Assembly (NCBI GenBank): GCA_019918135.1
Contig: WBZZ01002490.1
Location: 1 to 64,000, forward strand
Direction of reading: 5' to 3'
Length of the DNA stretch: 64,000 nucleotides
From: Paulinella micropora
Lineage: Eukaryota > Cercozoa > Imbricatea > Euglyphida > Paulinellidae
The notes under the pieces are model-generated. The model did no database searches. It was not told where the DNA came from and saw only the letters and a list, made by a program, of their open reading frames with translations. The translations under genes were made by a program, and so were the position numbers. Positions 18,824 through 28,308 of this stretch are shown here, piece after piece; the stretch's first letter is position 1; each line of letters starts with the position of its first letter.

Positions 18824-19522
18824 ATGAGTACGCAAGAGAAAAAGCACTTACCCACTTGCCCCAAACAAAGGCAAAAATTCGAAGAAAAGCTTTGGAAAAT
18901 GTATGCGGCCCAGGTTACGCAATATGATCAAGATCCAGACAGTATTCCGCAGAGCAGCCCCCGTTCAAACAAACAATATGTCTTCGAAGCTTGCGTGTAT
19001 GACATTCACAACCAAGCTGCCCATTTGTCAATCAAGAAGCAACAATTAGCTGCACTCGAAGTGCTGCAAGCACACCATTCAGAACTCGAGGCTGCCGCAC
19101 GCCAAGGACTCGTAGACTGTATATTTAATACTGTAATCAGCTGTGGCCCCCTGGGAACCGTCACGGCTGCTATTGAAGATTACCAGGCAATATGCACCAA
19201 CAAAGCACACGCTGGGACTGAGCTCCCCGAGGCTGTAGAAGCGCTAGAATCCTCGAGATCCAAGCTGGAGGTGCAGTGCCGCATTTTGGAAAGACTTAGG
19301 TCATCTGCGCTGCAACTACACAAGAGTATGATTGCAGATTTCAAAGAAAAGGTTGCAGGCACCAAGACGACTCTGTTCTACAAAGAATTAACGCCGGTGG
19401 TACAAGACGCGGCAAACAAAATGGCGCTAGAAACGGAAGAACGAATGAATAATTACACTAAATTCCCAGAAGAAGCCCAGCGCAGCCTGCTGCGGGCACA
19501 CGCTCTTCTCCAGCAGCTCTAG
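18824..19522 (+). CDS. Coiled-coil hypothetical protein
   Basis: 232 residues from the ATG at 18824. The frame extends upstream, but that part is antisense to the 18629 gene and contains the TATA-like box, so this Met is chosen. It is almost entirely alpha-helical, with heptad-like stretches at residues about 70-100, 130-165 and 185-232, and few cysteines. No signal peptide or membrane span. Codon use is less GC-rich than in its neighbours. Function unknown. Confidence 0.7.
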   Translation: MSTQEKKHLPTCPKQRQKFEEKLWKMYAAQVTQYDQDPDSIPQSSPRSNKQYVFEACVYDIHNQAAHLSIKKQQLAALEVLQAHHSELEAAARQGLVDCIFNTVISCGPLGTVTAAIEDYQAICTNKAHAGTELPEAVEALESSRSKLEVQCRILERLRSSALQLHKSMIADFKEKVAGTKTTLFYKELTPVVQDAANKMALETEERMNNYTKFPEEAQRSLLRAHALLQQL

Positions 19523-19540
19523 TAGCACATAGGGCTTGGA

Positions 19541-19978
19541 TTACATGCGTTCTGGTAGGTATTCTTGCAGCATGGCAATGTAAGCTAGCAGTGTCTCATC
19601 ATCCCGTTCAAATGGATGTGCTCGCGCTAGTGTGCAGGCCTTGCGGCAAATAAACCCGGGGTGCAGATATAGTGTGTTTGGCTTCCACAACTCCTGCCCC
19701 AACGTCTTTCCGAGCTCAGGCCCTAGCTCGTACATAACTCGTCGGATGCCTTGGCGCACGAAATACTCTTGCACGCACAGGTTTAGCTGGGGTGGGTTTG
19801 TTGGAGAAAGTGCATCTTGTATGACTATAAAGGCAGCGGCCGGAGGTAACCTCCGCGCGCCAAATGCCAAAGACTTGTTTGGTTCGCCGATGGCAAGCTC
19901 TGACAGGGCTTGTGTCAGAAATGGGGGGAAGGAAGAGGGAGGAGCGCCCCCCCCCGTGGTATACCAAAAATTTACCAC
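19541..19978 (-). CDS. Hypothetical protein lacking an ATG start
   Basis: An open frame of about 145 codons with protein-like composition from about residue 20 on (helical, ending LLAYIAMLQEYLPERM). The only upstream start in frame is a GTG at 19978. The sequence around it matches the start region of the membrane-protein gene at 27830, where the same position is an ATG: both have G-G-T-A after the start and TGG four codons in. A short G/C palindrome lies within codons 8-12. It may be a decayed paralogue whose start was lost, or may use a non-AUG start. Confidence 0.45.
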   Translation of the reverse strand: MVNFWYTTGGGAPPSSFPPFLTQALSELAIGEPNKSLAFGARRLPPAAAFIVIQDALSPTNPPQLNLCVQEYFVRQGIRRVMYELGPELGKTLGQELWKPNTLYLHPGFICRKACTLARAHPFERDDETLLAYIAMLQEYLPERM

Positions 19979-20003
19979 CCTTTTTCCTGTCTAGATTATT
20001 GTA
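19978..20003 (-). promoter_or_regulatory. Shared promoter-like element, copy 1
   Basis: On the minus strand this reads CTACAATAATCTAGACAGGA and continues AAAAGGG to the start. The same string, with two or three differences, precedes the gene at 27830 (positions 27831-27857). It is AT-rich and directly abuts the start codon. Confidence 0.5.
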
Positions 20004-20020
20004 GCAATTGAGAAGGAAGC

Positions 20021-20022
<2 letters not shown>

Positions 20023-20046
<24 letters not shown>
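20023..20046 (+). repeat. (GA)n microsatellite
   Basis: About twelve uninterrupted GA units in the spacer between the 19978 element and the 3' end of the F-box/LRR gene. A T-run and AATAAA-like sequence follow. Confidence 0.85.
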
Positions 20047-20053
<7 letters not shown>

Positions 20054-20084
20054 TTTTTTCTAATAAAAAATGTCGGCAGAACCA

Positions 20085-21295
20085 CTAGAACGCACGCTCG
20101 TCTACCTCGTAACGAATCGTCAGCTCAGGCCTTTGTTGTCGGAGGGTTTGGAGCCTGTTTGCTGTAATCTGATTGCAGCGAGTAATTTCCAGCATGCGCA
20201 GAGGTCGCAGGCCGTGGAGTGTTTCTAGGCAAGCGTCGGTAATGTTTTCACAAGCGTACAGCTCCAGCTTCCGTAGCGACTTGCACTCTGACAACCCGGC
20301 TACTGTTGCGTCGTTGATACCACAGCCAACAAAAGACAAACTCTGGACAGAAATCGATGACAATGCCGACAAGTCGGTGACGGCGGGGCAATCTGTAAAC
20401 CCTAGTTTTCGTAGTGCCGTGGTGTGGGGCAAATCTGCTAGCACCTGGTCGGAGCAACTCGTCAGCGTAACCGCCAAGTAAGTTAGTCGGAGCCCGGCTA
20501 ACTGAACCAGCCCTGTCCCGTGGACTGGCCAACAGTTTAGCAAATCTAGGTGGCGAAGAGATTTGAGCTCCGACGAGGGCGCGAGTCCTGCGTCGGTGAT
20601 TCCTCTGCTGTTGTTGATGGCTAGCTTCGCAAGCTTGGGGAGGCGCGAGATGGCTGTTAGGGCCTGGTCGGTCTCTGACATATTGTTCAGTTCCAGCTCC
20701 TTGAGTGCCTGCAGTTTAGTTAGGTCCAGCAGCTCAGCGTTGGTGATTATTGGAGCACCACAGACTAGCCGGAGCTGTTCGAGCCGTGTAAGTGAACGAA
20801 CGTGAACGTGTCGGCCGCAAAACGGCTGTCGTTACACTCCAACTCGCGGAGGGCTAGGCGATCCCGCAATGCTCTTAGCACCGCGCCGTGCCCGCGGCAT
20901 TGCAAAAAGCGTAGGCACACGACGGAACGCGGTGCTCGCAACACCGGGGTCACGTCGTGCTGCCAATCGAGCGCACTGAATGACAGCCTGTGCACGGCCA
21001 GGCCCGCCAGCAGAGCGCCGGCCGCGTTCAGTGCAGCTTGGTTGCGTACGTTGACGCTGACTCCGGCTTGCGCAAGCCGCGCTGTGCTACGGAAGGCGGC
21101 GAGCAGGCGCTGGTGCCGGCGCCGGCCGAGGTCGAACTCGGGCGGTCGGAAACCTTGCCAGAACCCCGCCGACCGCGTCACTGACTGCCGTAACTGCTGG
21201 CACACCCGCGCAAGCACCACCGCTTGCTCGGCGCCACAGAGCTCTCTCACCAAGGGCCAGAGATCGCGCGGCAGTCTCAATGCCAGAGGGAGCAA
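20085..21295 (-). CDS. F-box/leucine-rich-repeat protein with one frame break
   Basis: The N-terminal part (21295 down to about 20805) begins LRLPRDLWPLVRELC and contains an F-box-like helix pair ending L-A-R-V-C-Q-Q-L. The C-terminal part (about 20800-20085) has at least six classic LRR units, for example LRHLDLLNC, LRKLGFTDCP, LRKLELYACENITDACLETL and LRMLEITRCNQIT. This is the Cys-containing F-box/LRR (AMN1-like) subtype. The two parts are in different frames and meet near 20800-20815. The upstream frame ends shortly after, and the LRR frame is open back to the same spot. The start is uncertain: only TTG is in frame at 21295. Likely an SCF substrate receptor. Confidence 0.65.
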
Positions 21296-21335
21296 ATGTT
21301 AAAAAAAACCTAAGTTTTGAGCCAGGGGTGGCAGG

Positions 21336-22223
21336 ATGGACCCCCGCCAGAGCTCCGCCAAGAGCAAGCAGCGCGAGCCTAAGCAGACAGGGGCGCTCAA
21401 TTCACGCTTTTCCACGTGTGACAAATGCAAGAAGCCCCGCCCCTACAGGCTGCGGGCAGACAAGGACCGCTTGGCTGAATTCATGCTGCGCTGGGAGCCG
21501 TTTTTGTGCTCCGAGGTTGGTTGTGTGGATTGCCACCTAAAGCCCGTGTGGCCGCAGTTACAGGATCTCCGCGGGGGCGACACGACGGGTGGACTCACGC
21601 GCCGGGACTTGTTCCCCGAGCAGCTACCGCTGCTGTCGATCCGGGCGGAGAAGCACCTAGTGTGCGAACGGCACCGAGTACGTCCCCGCCAGACCAGCCA
21701 AGGCATCTTGACCGTGTCGGACGCCGGTTTCCTGTTTAAGCGCAACACAGAATGCTTTCGCCCGGGCAAGAGACGGGCCAACTTCGCGGCCCGGTCCAAC
21801 GCCCTGCCCAACACCGCCGATTGGTTCAAGCCCTTCCGGGAGAGCGCCGCCGCACGCTTCAGCGAGCAGAGCCTCCGCGACTGCGCTCGGTGGTGGTACG
21901 ACTGGTCACTCTGCCCCGACTACACTTACGCGCTCTTCGACATCGCCGCCCTCTTTCGCGAAAAGGCCTACGGCCTGGCTGGGCCCCTAGGCGTAGCCTT
22001 GCATTACCTGCACGTCTGGCCGGAAGGCGCGTCCGAGCTCAGTAAAGCCGTCCCGGCTTTTTTTCTGGATGGCACGGGCAAGTTTAAGGATGCGCAGGTG
22101 GAAGACAGCTGCGGCCTTGACGACGTGGTGGGGCTGCTGCGTGGCCTCTGTGGCTTTTTAGGCCTGGGAGCTAAGCAGAGGCGCAGAACTTGTGCGTCGT
22201 GTCGCCACAAAAGAGAAAAGTAA
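21336..22223 (+). CDS. Cys-rich basic hypothetical protein
   Basis: 295 residues from the ATG at 21336. Cysteine pairs occur at residues about 28-31 (C-D-K-C), 57-64 (C-S-E-V-G-C-V-D-C) and at the C-terminus (C-A-S-C-R-H-K), with basic ends. The central part (about 140-270) is aromatic-rich and helical. Zinc binding is likely and the function unknown. It is divergent from the F-box/LRR gene with only 40 bases between starts, and no G/C-run lies in that short spacer. Confidence 0.68.
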   Translation: MDPRQSSAKSKQREPKQTGALNSRFSTCDKCKKPRPYRLRADKDRLAEFMLRWEPFLCSEVGCVDCHLKPVWPQLQDLRGGDTTGGLTRRDLFPEQLPLLSIRAEKHLVCERHRVRPRQTSQGILTVSDAGFLFKRNTECFRPGKRRANFAARSNALPNTADWFKPFRESAAARFSEQSLRDCARWWYDWSLCPDYTYALFDIAALFREKAYGLAGPLGVALHYLHVWPEGASELSKAVPAFFLDGTGKFKDAQVEDSCGLDDVVGLLRGLCGFLGLGAKQRRRTCASCRHKREK

Positions 22224-22310
22224 ACAAACCGCAAAACACGCACAATTTGGAGCCAAATGGACAGGCTGCTCCGGGCCCTAAAAACAGTTCATATAAATAG
22301 AGACGCTTTC

Positions 22311-22336
22311 CCGGGGAGGGGGGGGGGCGCCCCCCC
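22311..22336. repeat. G-run/C-run palindrome
   Basis: G10 followed by CGC and C7, about 90 bases before the ATG at 22427. A TATA-like tgtatatagg lies directly before that ATG. Confidence 0.75.
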
Positions 22337-22426
22337 TTCCTTTTCTTGTTTGGCATGCTTTTTTGGACAAAAATCCTGTGATGCTTAGAATTCTTTCGGG
22401 CAGGGTTTCGGCTGTTTGTATATAGG

Positions 22427-23040
22427 ATGAACACCTTTCAAGAGGCAGAGAGACCACCCCCGACCAAGCGCTTGAAAACACGACAGCGAGAGCCCGCAGG
22501 ACGCAGCATCGCTGATTTATTTAAACCCCAGCTCTTGCACCGCCCATATACCAGCAGCGGCCAGGCGGAGCCTGACAACGACGACGACACCGACCCCCCG
22601 GCGATGACGAAGAACCCTTTGAGTGGTGTTCGCAAGCGGTTCACCTCTTGCTGGAGGGCAACGTGACGCTGTCGGTTTCGCACTCTATAATGCAACAAGC
22701 AGATCTCGGCGACCCGCAAGACGATGCCTCTGTGTACATAGTGAACCCAATCATTATGTGTGCGGCGAAAGACCAGCTTTTGGAGCGCATCGCGGGAGAG
22801 GGTTTGGCTCACCTAGCTGCCATGTACACCACCAAAAATCGGGAGGCAGTACCGCCGCCGCCTTGCGCCTCCAAGGTGACCTACAAGAGTAGGCGCAGGG
22901 ACGTGGCCCGAGTGCAATTTGAAGCGGCTGCGCTGGCGGGGGGAAAGGAGCTAGTGGTCGAAGTTAGTCGCGAGAAGAAGACTCCGCAGGCAACTCACAA
23001 TGATCACTTTTTTCTAACCTTGTGTCTCCGTGGAGAGTAG
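22427..23040 (+). CDS. Hypothetical small protein with a frame break
   Basis: The first frame runs from the ATG at 22427 and is basic, then acidic (N-D-D-D-T-D-P-P). At a C6 run (about 22594-22599) the protein-like sequence passes to the frame one base back and continues to 23040, giving about 203 codons in all. An N-terminal R-S-I-A-D-L-F-K-P resembles short partner-binding peptides such as PIP boxes, but the match is weak. The C-terminal part is an alpha/beta domain rich in Val and Ala. ATTAAA follows at 23078. Confidence 0.55.
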
Positions 23041-23143
23041 ACTTAGAGTATTGTGCTCTGACCCCAGAAAATTTTTTATTAAACAAAAAAAAACCAAAAT
23101 GAGAATCTGAAGCTTTTCTTGTTAGGACAGAGCTGCGCTTGTG

Positions 23144-23374
23144 TTACTTTCTGACCACACGGCGCTGGTATTCTTCCCAGCCCGGCTGCAACAGGAAAAC
23201 TCCTCGGACTTTGCACAGATCGTAGTCTTTTGGTAACTGTTCACGAAAGAACGTAGCCGTTGCGTCATTCGTCCATTCGTAGCGCAATAACGCCCTGTCA
23301 GGAAAGATTTGGCGCAAGACGCTCTTTATGGCGTTGGGGATGGGGGCCTCACAAAGGTATTTTTTGCGAATATC
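23144..23374 (-). pseudogene. 3' remnant or last exon of a minus-strand gene
   Basis: An open minus-strand frame of about 76 codons ending at the TAA at 23144-23146, protein-like throughout (Y-E-W-T-N-D ... G-W-E-E-Y-Q-R-R). It has no start codon. It begins immediately after TAATAG, so it could be a terminal exon after a 3' splice site or a fragment cut off by rearrangement. No upstream minus-strand exon could be recognised. Confidence 0.45.
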
Positions 23375-23970
23375 CTATTACAAAGTTTGGGATAGGCCTA
23401 GAACGCACGTGGCGGCAATGCGCGGAGATGCATATTGAGGGTGCAAAGCAAGAAGATGTGGAGCGGGCGCTCGCCGCGCAGCAACTCGAAGTACGTACCA
23501 CAGAAAAGGGGATAGACGGTATTGCCTGGCGGAATGAGTTGTGGTCATACTTGGTGCCGTTCCGTGTCCTGAACGAATACTTTGCGCAGCAGCGGCAGCC
23601 CGCTCTTTTGCAGCACCCATTAGCGGACGTGGACCTGCGCTCATTCATAGCGTCGCACCCGGGCTTTGGGCGCGCTGACGGCGGGGGCAAGACTAATTTT
23701 CTCCAGGTGACCAGCCTTCGCTGTGGCCCTGGTTCAAGCAGATGGTCACTCTTTTCTGGATGCAATTGCGTTGGGACAGGCAAAACACCCAGTTTAACCT
23801 CCCGGGTGCTAGAGGGGCTTCTGCAGGCATGTCGACCCCGCGCGTAGACAGAGGCTCGGTGATTGGCAAGGTGTTTGCAATATATGGTGCCAGAGCTGCT
23901 GCGCTTGCTCGAAGGGCAGCTGGGCAGCACGGGAAGGAAGCGAGGGAGGGAGGGAGGGGGAGGGGGGGGG
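23368..23970 (+). pseudogene. Damaged gene, source copy of the fragment at 32160
   Basis: The plus-strand frame from about 23368 is protein-like up to about 23710 (for example IDGIAWRNELWSYLVPFRVL), then switches frame at least once, and its last part reads E-L-L-R-L-L-E-G-Q-L near 23890-23930. There is no clear start codon: the frame upstream is antisense to the remnant at 23144-23374. A second, shorter copy at 32160-32362 differs mainly at third codon positions, which supports past coding in this frame. Function unknown. Confidence 0.5.
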
Positions 23971-24072
23971 GGGATACGCGCCAAGAGGTCCAAAAGGTTC
24001 AACAATTTAATATCTAAGTTAAAAGAGAAAGGGCAACGACAGGAGCTTGGCTGGGCCTGGCTGGTTTTCGTA

Positions 24073-26502
24073 ATGTCGTCTAGCTTGATAGACGACGATA
24101 CGAAGTACCATCTTCTCGCAGAGTCCAAGCTTATCCTGTTCTTACACCACGAACTGAAACGGATCCTAACGGAAAGAGCCCAGGCCCATGTGAGTTCATG
24201 TAAAAACCCCACAAAGTGTGATTTTCCAAGCCAGCCGGGCACAAAGCCCGGCTGGCTCGCGCAGGGCTCGTTCAACATTGTCTTTTGTGATTCGAAAGAC
24301 CGACAAAAAGTATATCGCTTTGGTTTCTTTACGTACGACAGCGAAAATCACGCTAAAGAGCGAGTGGACTGGAACAAAGCTATGAGGAACCTCGGAATCG
24401 GCGTTTGCAATGGTACTAGGTACCAAAAGTTCTCGACTAAGGATCAAGCAATGAACACATTTGAAGAAAAGCTCAGAATCGCCTTCATTTACATCATCAA
24501 AGACACAGAACTGGAACTGCACTGCTCAGAACAGTGCTACGCAACACTTGCAGAAGAAAGGGACGAAATTATTGAAAAAGCGTCTAGAGCACTGGATAGG
24601 TGCAAGGAGCGAGTTGGGCATTTGATCTACTTATTTTGCGAAGAGTCTAGCTACGCCCCAGAGGGCGACCTGGGGGTTTTTTTGTTGGCAGGGGGCCGTG
24701 AGCAGGAGGAGCGCATTGCTGCCTGGAAAGCAGCTTACGACACGGTAACAAAGTACACCAAGTTTTTTGAGAAAAGGCTGAGAAGTAGAGATTTACGCCG
24801 TTGCGATGCAGTGCTGGTAGATTTAAAGCCGCCTAATTTTCTCGTGTACAAGGACCCCTCCAATAATGTGGTGAGGGTTGTCTTTGGAGATGCAGGCCTG
24901 TACGAATTGGATATAAACGCGTCTGCTAGCGAGCTAAGCCTTCGCTCGCTGCAGTTGTTGAGCGGCCTGGACGGAAAAGGAAAGGAGTCACTGTGTACCC
25001 AACTGAGCCTTGGCGTATTTGCCACTTTGCTTGCCAACGGCAGCCAAGGTTTTGCAAGCACGGGCGAGGAGGCTTTCGAAGACGGTATACAAATATTACA
25101 GGATGAGCTCGCGAGGCTAACTAGTGGAGTCAGCCAGCAAGATCAAGACCTGTTAAAGAAAGCTATAGCCTTGACAGCAAATCTACTGTTTCCCATAGAA
25201 AGCCGGTACCGTTCTTTTCTAGATTTTGCAGCCCAGTATGTATTAGGCAACAGGTCCGACAAACGGCTTTGGGCTCATTCACGTAGCTTGGGTGCTGCCG
25301 GCTCGGATTTTCAGGCCTTACACGACTACGCGCTAACGCCGAGGGCGGCAGAGATGACCGCCGCGGCCGAGCAATACACGGCACTTTTGTACAAGGTTTT
25401 TGCCTGCAGAAAATGTAGAAAGCCCAAAGGTTCTACCAGAAGAAGCATCAAAGAATTATTGGCAGAGCTAAAAGCACCCTACGACAAGCATGCAGTACCC
25501 GACTGGCTCGCAAAAAAGCCATTCGCTAGCAGCGCGCTTGTTCATTACAATACAGCCAAACCCCAGCAAGGATTCCAAAGCAGTGGAAACTGGCCCGCCT
25601 ATCCAGTCGTGTTTTATGACGACGGGAAAGAGTCAAAACGCATCAATGTGGTTACGTTTTTTTGTATTCCACCGGACAACTCTGATCGTTGCAAAGAATA
25701 TCTGGCCTGGAATGAATTTTTGTGTTTGTACAAAATCGGAGCTAGCGAGACGCGCTCATTCTGCAAAGTCAAACCCCCCGCGCCGACTAACAACAGCAGT
25801 TCTAACAAACGTTGGTTCCTGTTCTGTCACACCCAGCCCGACGACGAGGGCGTTCTGGCAGACATTTTCGTGACGGGTGGAGGAGAAGACTTTCATTCGG
25901 ACAAGAGGGCGAGGGAGATCGCTGCCAAAGCTTGGATACAACTGTTTGGGCTTATGTATCGGTACGCCCAGGCGCTGCTGCAATGGTCTCAGAGCACGGC
26001 GAAAGAGGCCGAAAAAGTCCCGTTCTTCTATTTTGGCACTTGGGACCCGACGTACGTAGCGGTCTACAGTTATATGTTCGGGAACGAACCTGTGGTCAGA
26101 GTCCGCCTGCTGGAACCCAGGCTCCTTGTCCAGCTGCAGGGGAGGGGGTTTCGCAGCGTCCCGCGCACAAAACTCGCCGAAAAGCTGCCGACCCAAGAGC
26201 CCTCCGAGCTCGCGGGTATATTTTACTTGTCCTTGTTGGCCAACGGAGCCGGCCAGAATTGCTTATCCACGAAAGCTGCGTGTTTCATGGCGCTGTCCCC
26301 GTTGCGCAAGGCACTACGGAGACCAGGAGTAAACTGGCAAAAGACGCTTGGCGCCGCACACGAAGTAGCCGCAAAGCTAGGCTTAGCAACCGCGGGGGGC
26401 TTGAGGTTGCTGTCCAATGTCAGCGCAGCTTACAATTCAGCGACAGTAGAGAGGAGTCTTGAGCTGGTACTTGCTAACCTGCTCCAAGCCTCCTCAAGCT
26501 AG
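24073..26502 (+). CDS. Divergent protein kinase/pseudokinase tandem
   Basis: 809 residues from the ATG at 24073; more upstream starts would translate the G-run and the previous gene's tail. Domain 1: Gly-loop-like A-Q-G-S-F-N-I-V at 63-70, catalytic-loop-like V-D-L-K-P-P-N-F-L-V at 249-258, and G-D-A-G at 272-275 where G-D-A-D stands in the paralogue at 51388. Domain 2 (about 490-800) repeats a kinase-like layout with a W-D-P-T-Y-V-A-V-Y loop and L-L-E-P, and lacks catalytic residues. The loss of the metal-binding Asp makes activity of domain 1 doubtful. No membrane span. It likely acts on host or viral signalling; the substrate is unknown. Confidence 0.7.
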   Translation: MSSSLIDDDTKYHLLAESKLILFLHHELKRILTERAQAHVSSCKNPTKCDFPSQPGTKPGWLAQGSFNIVFCDSKDRQKVYRFGFFTYDSENHAKERVDWNKAMRNLGIGVCNGTRYQKFSTKDQAMNTFEEKLRIAFIYIIKDTELELHCSEQCYATLAEERDEIIEKASRALDRCKERVGHLIYLFCEESSYAPEGDLGVFLLAGGREQEERIAAWKAAYDTVTKYTKFFEKRLRSRDLRRCDAVLVDLKPPNFLVYKDPSNNVVRVVFGDAGLYELDINASASELSLRSLQLLSGLDGKGKESLCTQLSLGVFATLLANGSQGFASTGEEAFEDGIQILQDELARLTSGVSQQDQDLLKKAIALTANLLFPIESRYRSFLDFAAQYVLGNRSDKRLWAHSRSLGAAGSDFQALHDYALTPRAAEMTAAAEQYTALLYKVFACRKCRKPKGSTRRSIKELLAELKAPYDKHAVPDWLAKKPFASSALVHYNTAKPQQGFQSSGNWPAYPVVFYDDGKESKRINVVTFFCIPPDNSDRCKEYLAWNEFLCLYKIGASETRSFCKVKPPAPTNNSSSNKRWFLFCHTQPDDEGVLADIFVTGGGEDFHSDKRAREIAAKAWIQLFGLMYRYAQALLQWSQSTAKEAEKVPFFYFGTWDPTYVAVYSYMFGNEPVVRVRLLEPRLLVQLQGRGFRSVPRTKLAEKLPTQEPSELAGIFYLSLLANGAGQNCLSTKAACFMALSPLRKALRRPGVNWQKTLGAAHEVAAKLGLATAGGLRLLSNVSAAYNSATVERSLELVLANLLQASSS

Positions 26503-26561
26503 AGGGTTAGTGACAAGGGCGGTGGTAATCCACCGCGTAAACGGTGCGGGCCTTTTCTTTT

Positions 26562-26567
26562 ATTAAA
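26562..26567 (+). terminator. Poly(A) signal ATTAAA
   Basis: ATTAAA lies 60 bases after the kinase stop, in a spacer shared with the convergent gene ending at 26607. A short inverted repeat built on gtggtaatccac sits just upstream. Confidence 0.45.
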
Positions 26568-26606
26568 TCAGAGTTTTTTTTAAATCTAATGATGTTTAAT
26601 TCTTCT

Positions 26607-27830
26607 TTAAAGAGATCCTTGGGAAACTGTGGTGTTGTTGGACCTGGAGGTTGGTCGTAGACTTGCTCTGAACTCTACACCTATTGAAGTTCGGGGATTA
26701 GGCTTGAATTTGTAATTTGCTCCAGCTCGCACACGTGTATAAAATCCTATGGGCACGCAATAGCCCTGCAAAAAGGTTACGAATAGCAGAGTGCACAGGG
26801 TCAAGAGGTCCAGGCCCAGTTTCCAATTCGAAGGCTTCAGCGAATTAAGCTCTTGACAGGGCAGAAAGAATATAAGCACCCACCCAAGGCTTAGTACTTC
26901 GTACAAGATTCCAAGGAGCACAAGAAGGGGCAAGCCACGGAGTGTAGGGTTCCGACAAATGTGAACGTACGTCTCGTCCCTCGGCTTTTGCCGCAGCGCA
27001 CATATCATAGCTAGCTGAACCAAGTAGACAAAAGCTAGGGCGGCGGTAGGAAGAAACGTACACAAAGCCCAGACACGGCTAGGCCAGGTGCGGGCGTTCA
27101 GCTCTTGCGCGTAGCAGACACAAAGGGCTTCCGTTGGTCGCTTATTAATTAGCTCCTTAACTAGACAGCGCGCTCCCCACACCACGGCCAGCAAGCCCAG
27201 CCCAAACATACTTCTGGCACAATATGACCAGAAGTTCAACCCCCAGGCAAAATTAGACACGGACGCACCTTTACTAAGCACGTTCAAGATCCGACTGGCT
27301 TTTAAGTTGTCGAAAGACAACGGATCAGACAATCGATGGTCCAAGCAGAGTCTTAATTGCTCAGTGTGCCAGAACGCGACGGACGCGAGGGACCACGCCA
27401 GGCTTAGTAAAAGTTGCCACACGACCTCGGCGGCCAGGCCCCTAGGCGTGCCCGTAGACTCGTTCAACATAATGGACCCCCAAGCCAGGCCAAAACAACA
27501 CCAAGAATAGAAGGACAAGAACGAGTTATGCCTAGTTAAAATCGCCAGCACGTTATTTGAATCAAACGCCTTCGACCCATCCGGTTCGACAAGGCCTTGC
27601 GTATAAAGGGAATAGGCGCGTATCGAAGCAATCGCCAACACTATTGTCCAAGCCAAAACTGCAATTCCCAAGTCCCTGGCCCGGCTACTTGCAACAAGGT
27701 CCCAGCAAGGATCGGTATTCTCCGCCAACGTCTCTTGCTGGAGTGTCTGTAAACTCACTGCTACGACACTCAGTGCGATAGCGAAAAGAATAGTAAGGCT
27801 AGCCAGCGTGATATGCCAACGATCTACCAT
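26607..27830 (-). CDS. Polytopic membrane protein
   Basis: 407 residues from the ATG at 27830. Hydrophobic spans lie at about residues 8-28, 55-75, 102-122, 134-153, 194-216, 250-278, 300-328 and 338-358, so eight or so membrane passes. The Cys-containing loops are short and the C-terminal tail is basic and polar. No transporter or receptor signature was recognised. The start region and the element before it match those at 19978. Confidence 0.7.
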   Translation of the reverse strand: MVDRWHITLASLTILFAIALSVVAVSLQTLQQETLAENTDPCWDLVASSRARDLGIAVLAWTIVLAIASIRAYSLYTQGLVEPDGSKAFDSNNVLAILTRHNSFLSFYSWCCFGLAWGSIMLNESTGTPRGLAAEVVWQLLLSLAWSLASVAFWHTEQLRLCLDHRLSDPLSFDNLKASRILNVLSKGASVSNFAWGLNFWSYCARSMFGLGLLAVVWGARCLVKELINKRPTEALCVCYAQELNARTWPSRVWALCTFLPTAALAFVYLVQLAMICALRQKPRDETYVHICRNPTLRGLPLLVLLGILYEVLSLGWVLIFFLPCQELNSLKPSNWKLGLDLLTLCTLLFVTFLQGYCVPIGFYTRVRAGANYKFKPNPRTSIGVEFRASLRPTSRSNNTTVSQGSL

Positions 27831-27857
27831 CCCCCTTTTTTCCTGTCAAGATTATTA
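27831..27857 (-). promoter_or_regulatory. Shared promoter-like element, copy 2
   Basis: The minus strand reads CTATAATAATCTTGACAGGA then AAAAAAGGGGG directly before the ATG at 27830. It matches the element at 19978-20003 over about 25 bases. Confidence 0.55.
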
Positions 27858-28308
27858 TAGTAAGTAGGAATATTTCTTGCCAAAGCTAAAAGAAAAAACG
27901 TTGATTCGTTCACTATTCAAGCCCCCCTCCCCCTTCCCAGAACAAATGGCTGCCGGAGTCTGTGACTGTCGAGGGCGCGGTCATGTGCCAAACCTCACGC
28001 AACTCTCTTGTTGGCCCATGTCCTCTCGCACGATGCCCGCGCGTGTGTCTTGTGGTGGGGCTGCCAAGACAAATACACCCAAGATAACCAGAGAGTTACG
28101 GGCGCGGTTAGGCCTACGAGCTCCCGGGTATAATTCCAGTTATAGCCAACCCTGGCGAGCAGCATCTGTTGGGGGGGGGGGGGATGGGGTTGGGAGCACT
28201 TCCCCCTCCCCCCTCCCTCTCTCTCCTCCTGTCTGGTGAATAAATAACACCACCCACCCCACCCTTCTTTCACGCGCCAAGAAATTGGGAAAAGGCTTAA
28301 AGAGTCTT
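27858..28308 (+). promoter_or_regulatory. Intergenic region with G-run and C-rich tract
   Basis: About 450 bases separate divergent genes. A G-run lies at 28170-28186 and a C-rich tract at 28200-28262, 50-140 bases before the ATG at 28309. The plus-strand open frame at 27877-28239 has no protein-like composition and was not called. Confidence 0.5.

Noticed and set aside
23349..24278. A 309-codon minus-strand frame
   Set aside because: Its Ser/Pro/Arg composition and Pro-run come from the G-run antisense. The opposite strand has a duplicated, codon-biased coding signal and the kinase N-terminus.
27877..28239. A 120-codon plus-strand frame before the GPCR-like gene
   Set aside because: No consistent codon bias or structure. 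It overlaps the G-run promoter-like zone.
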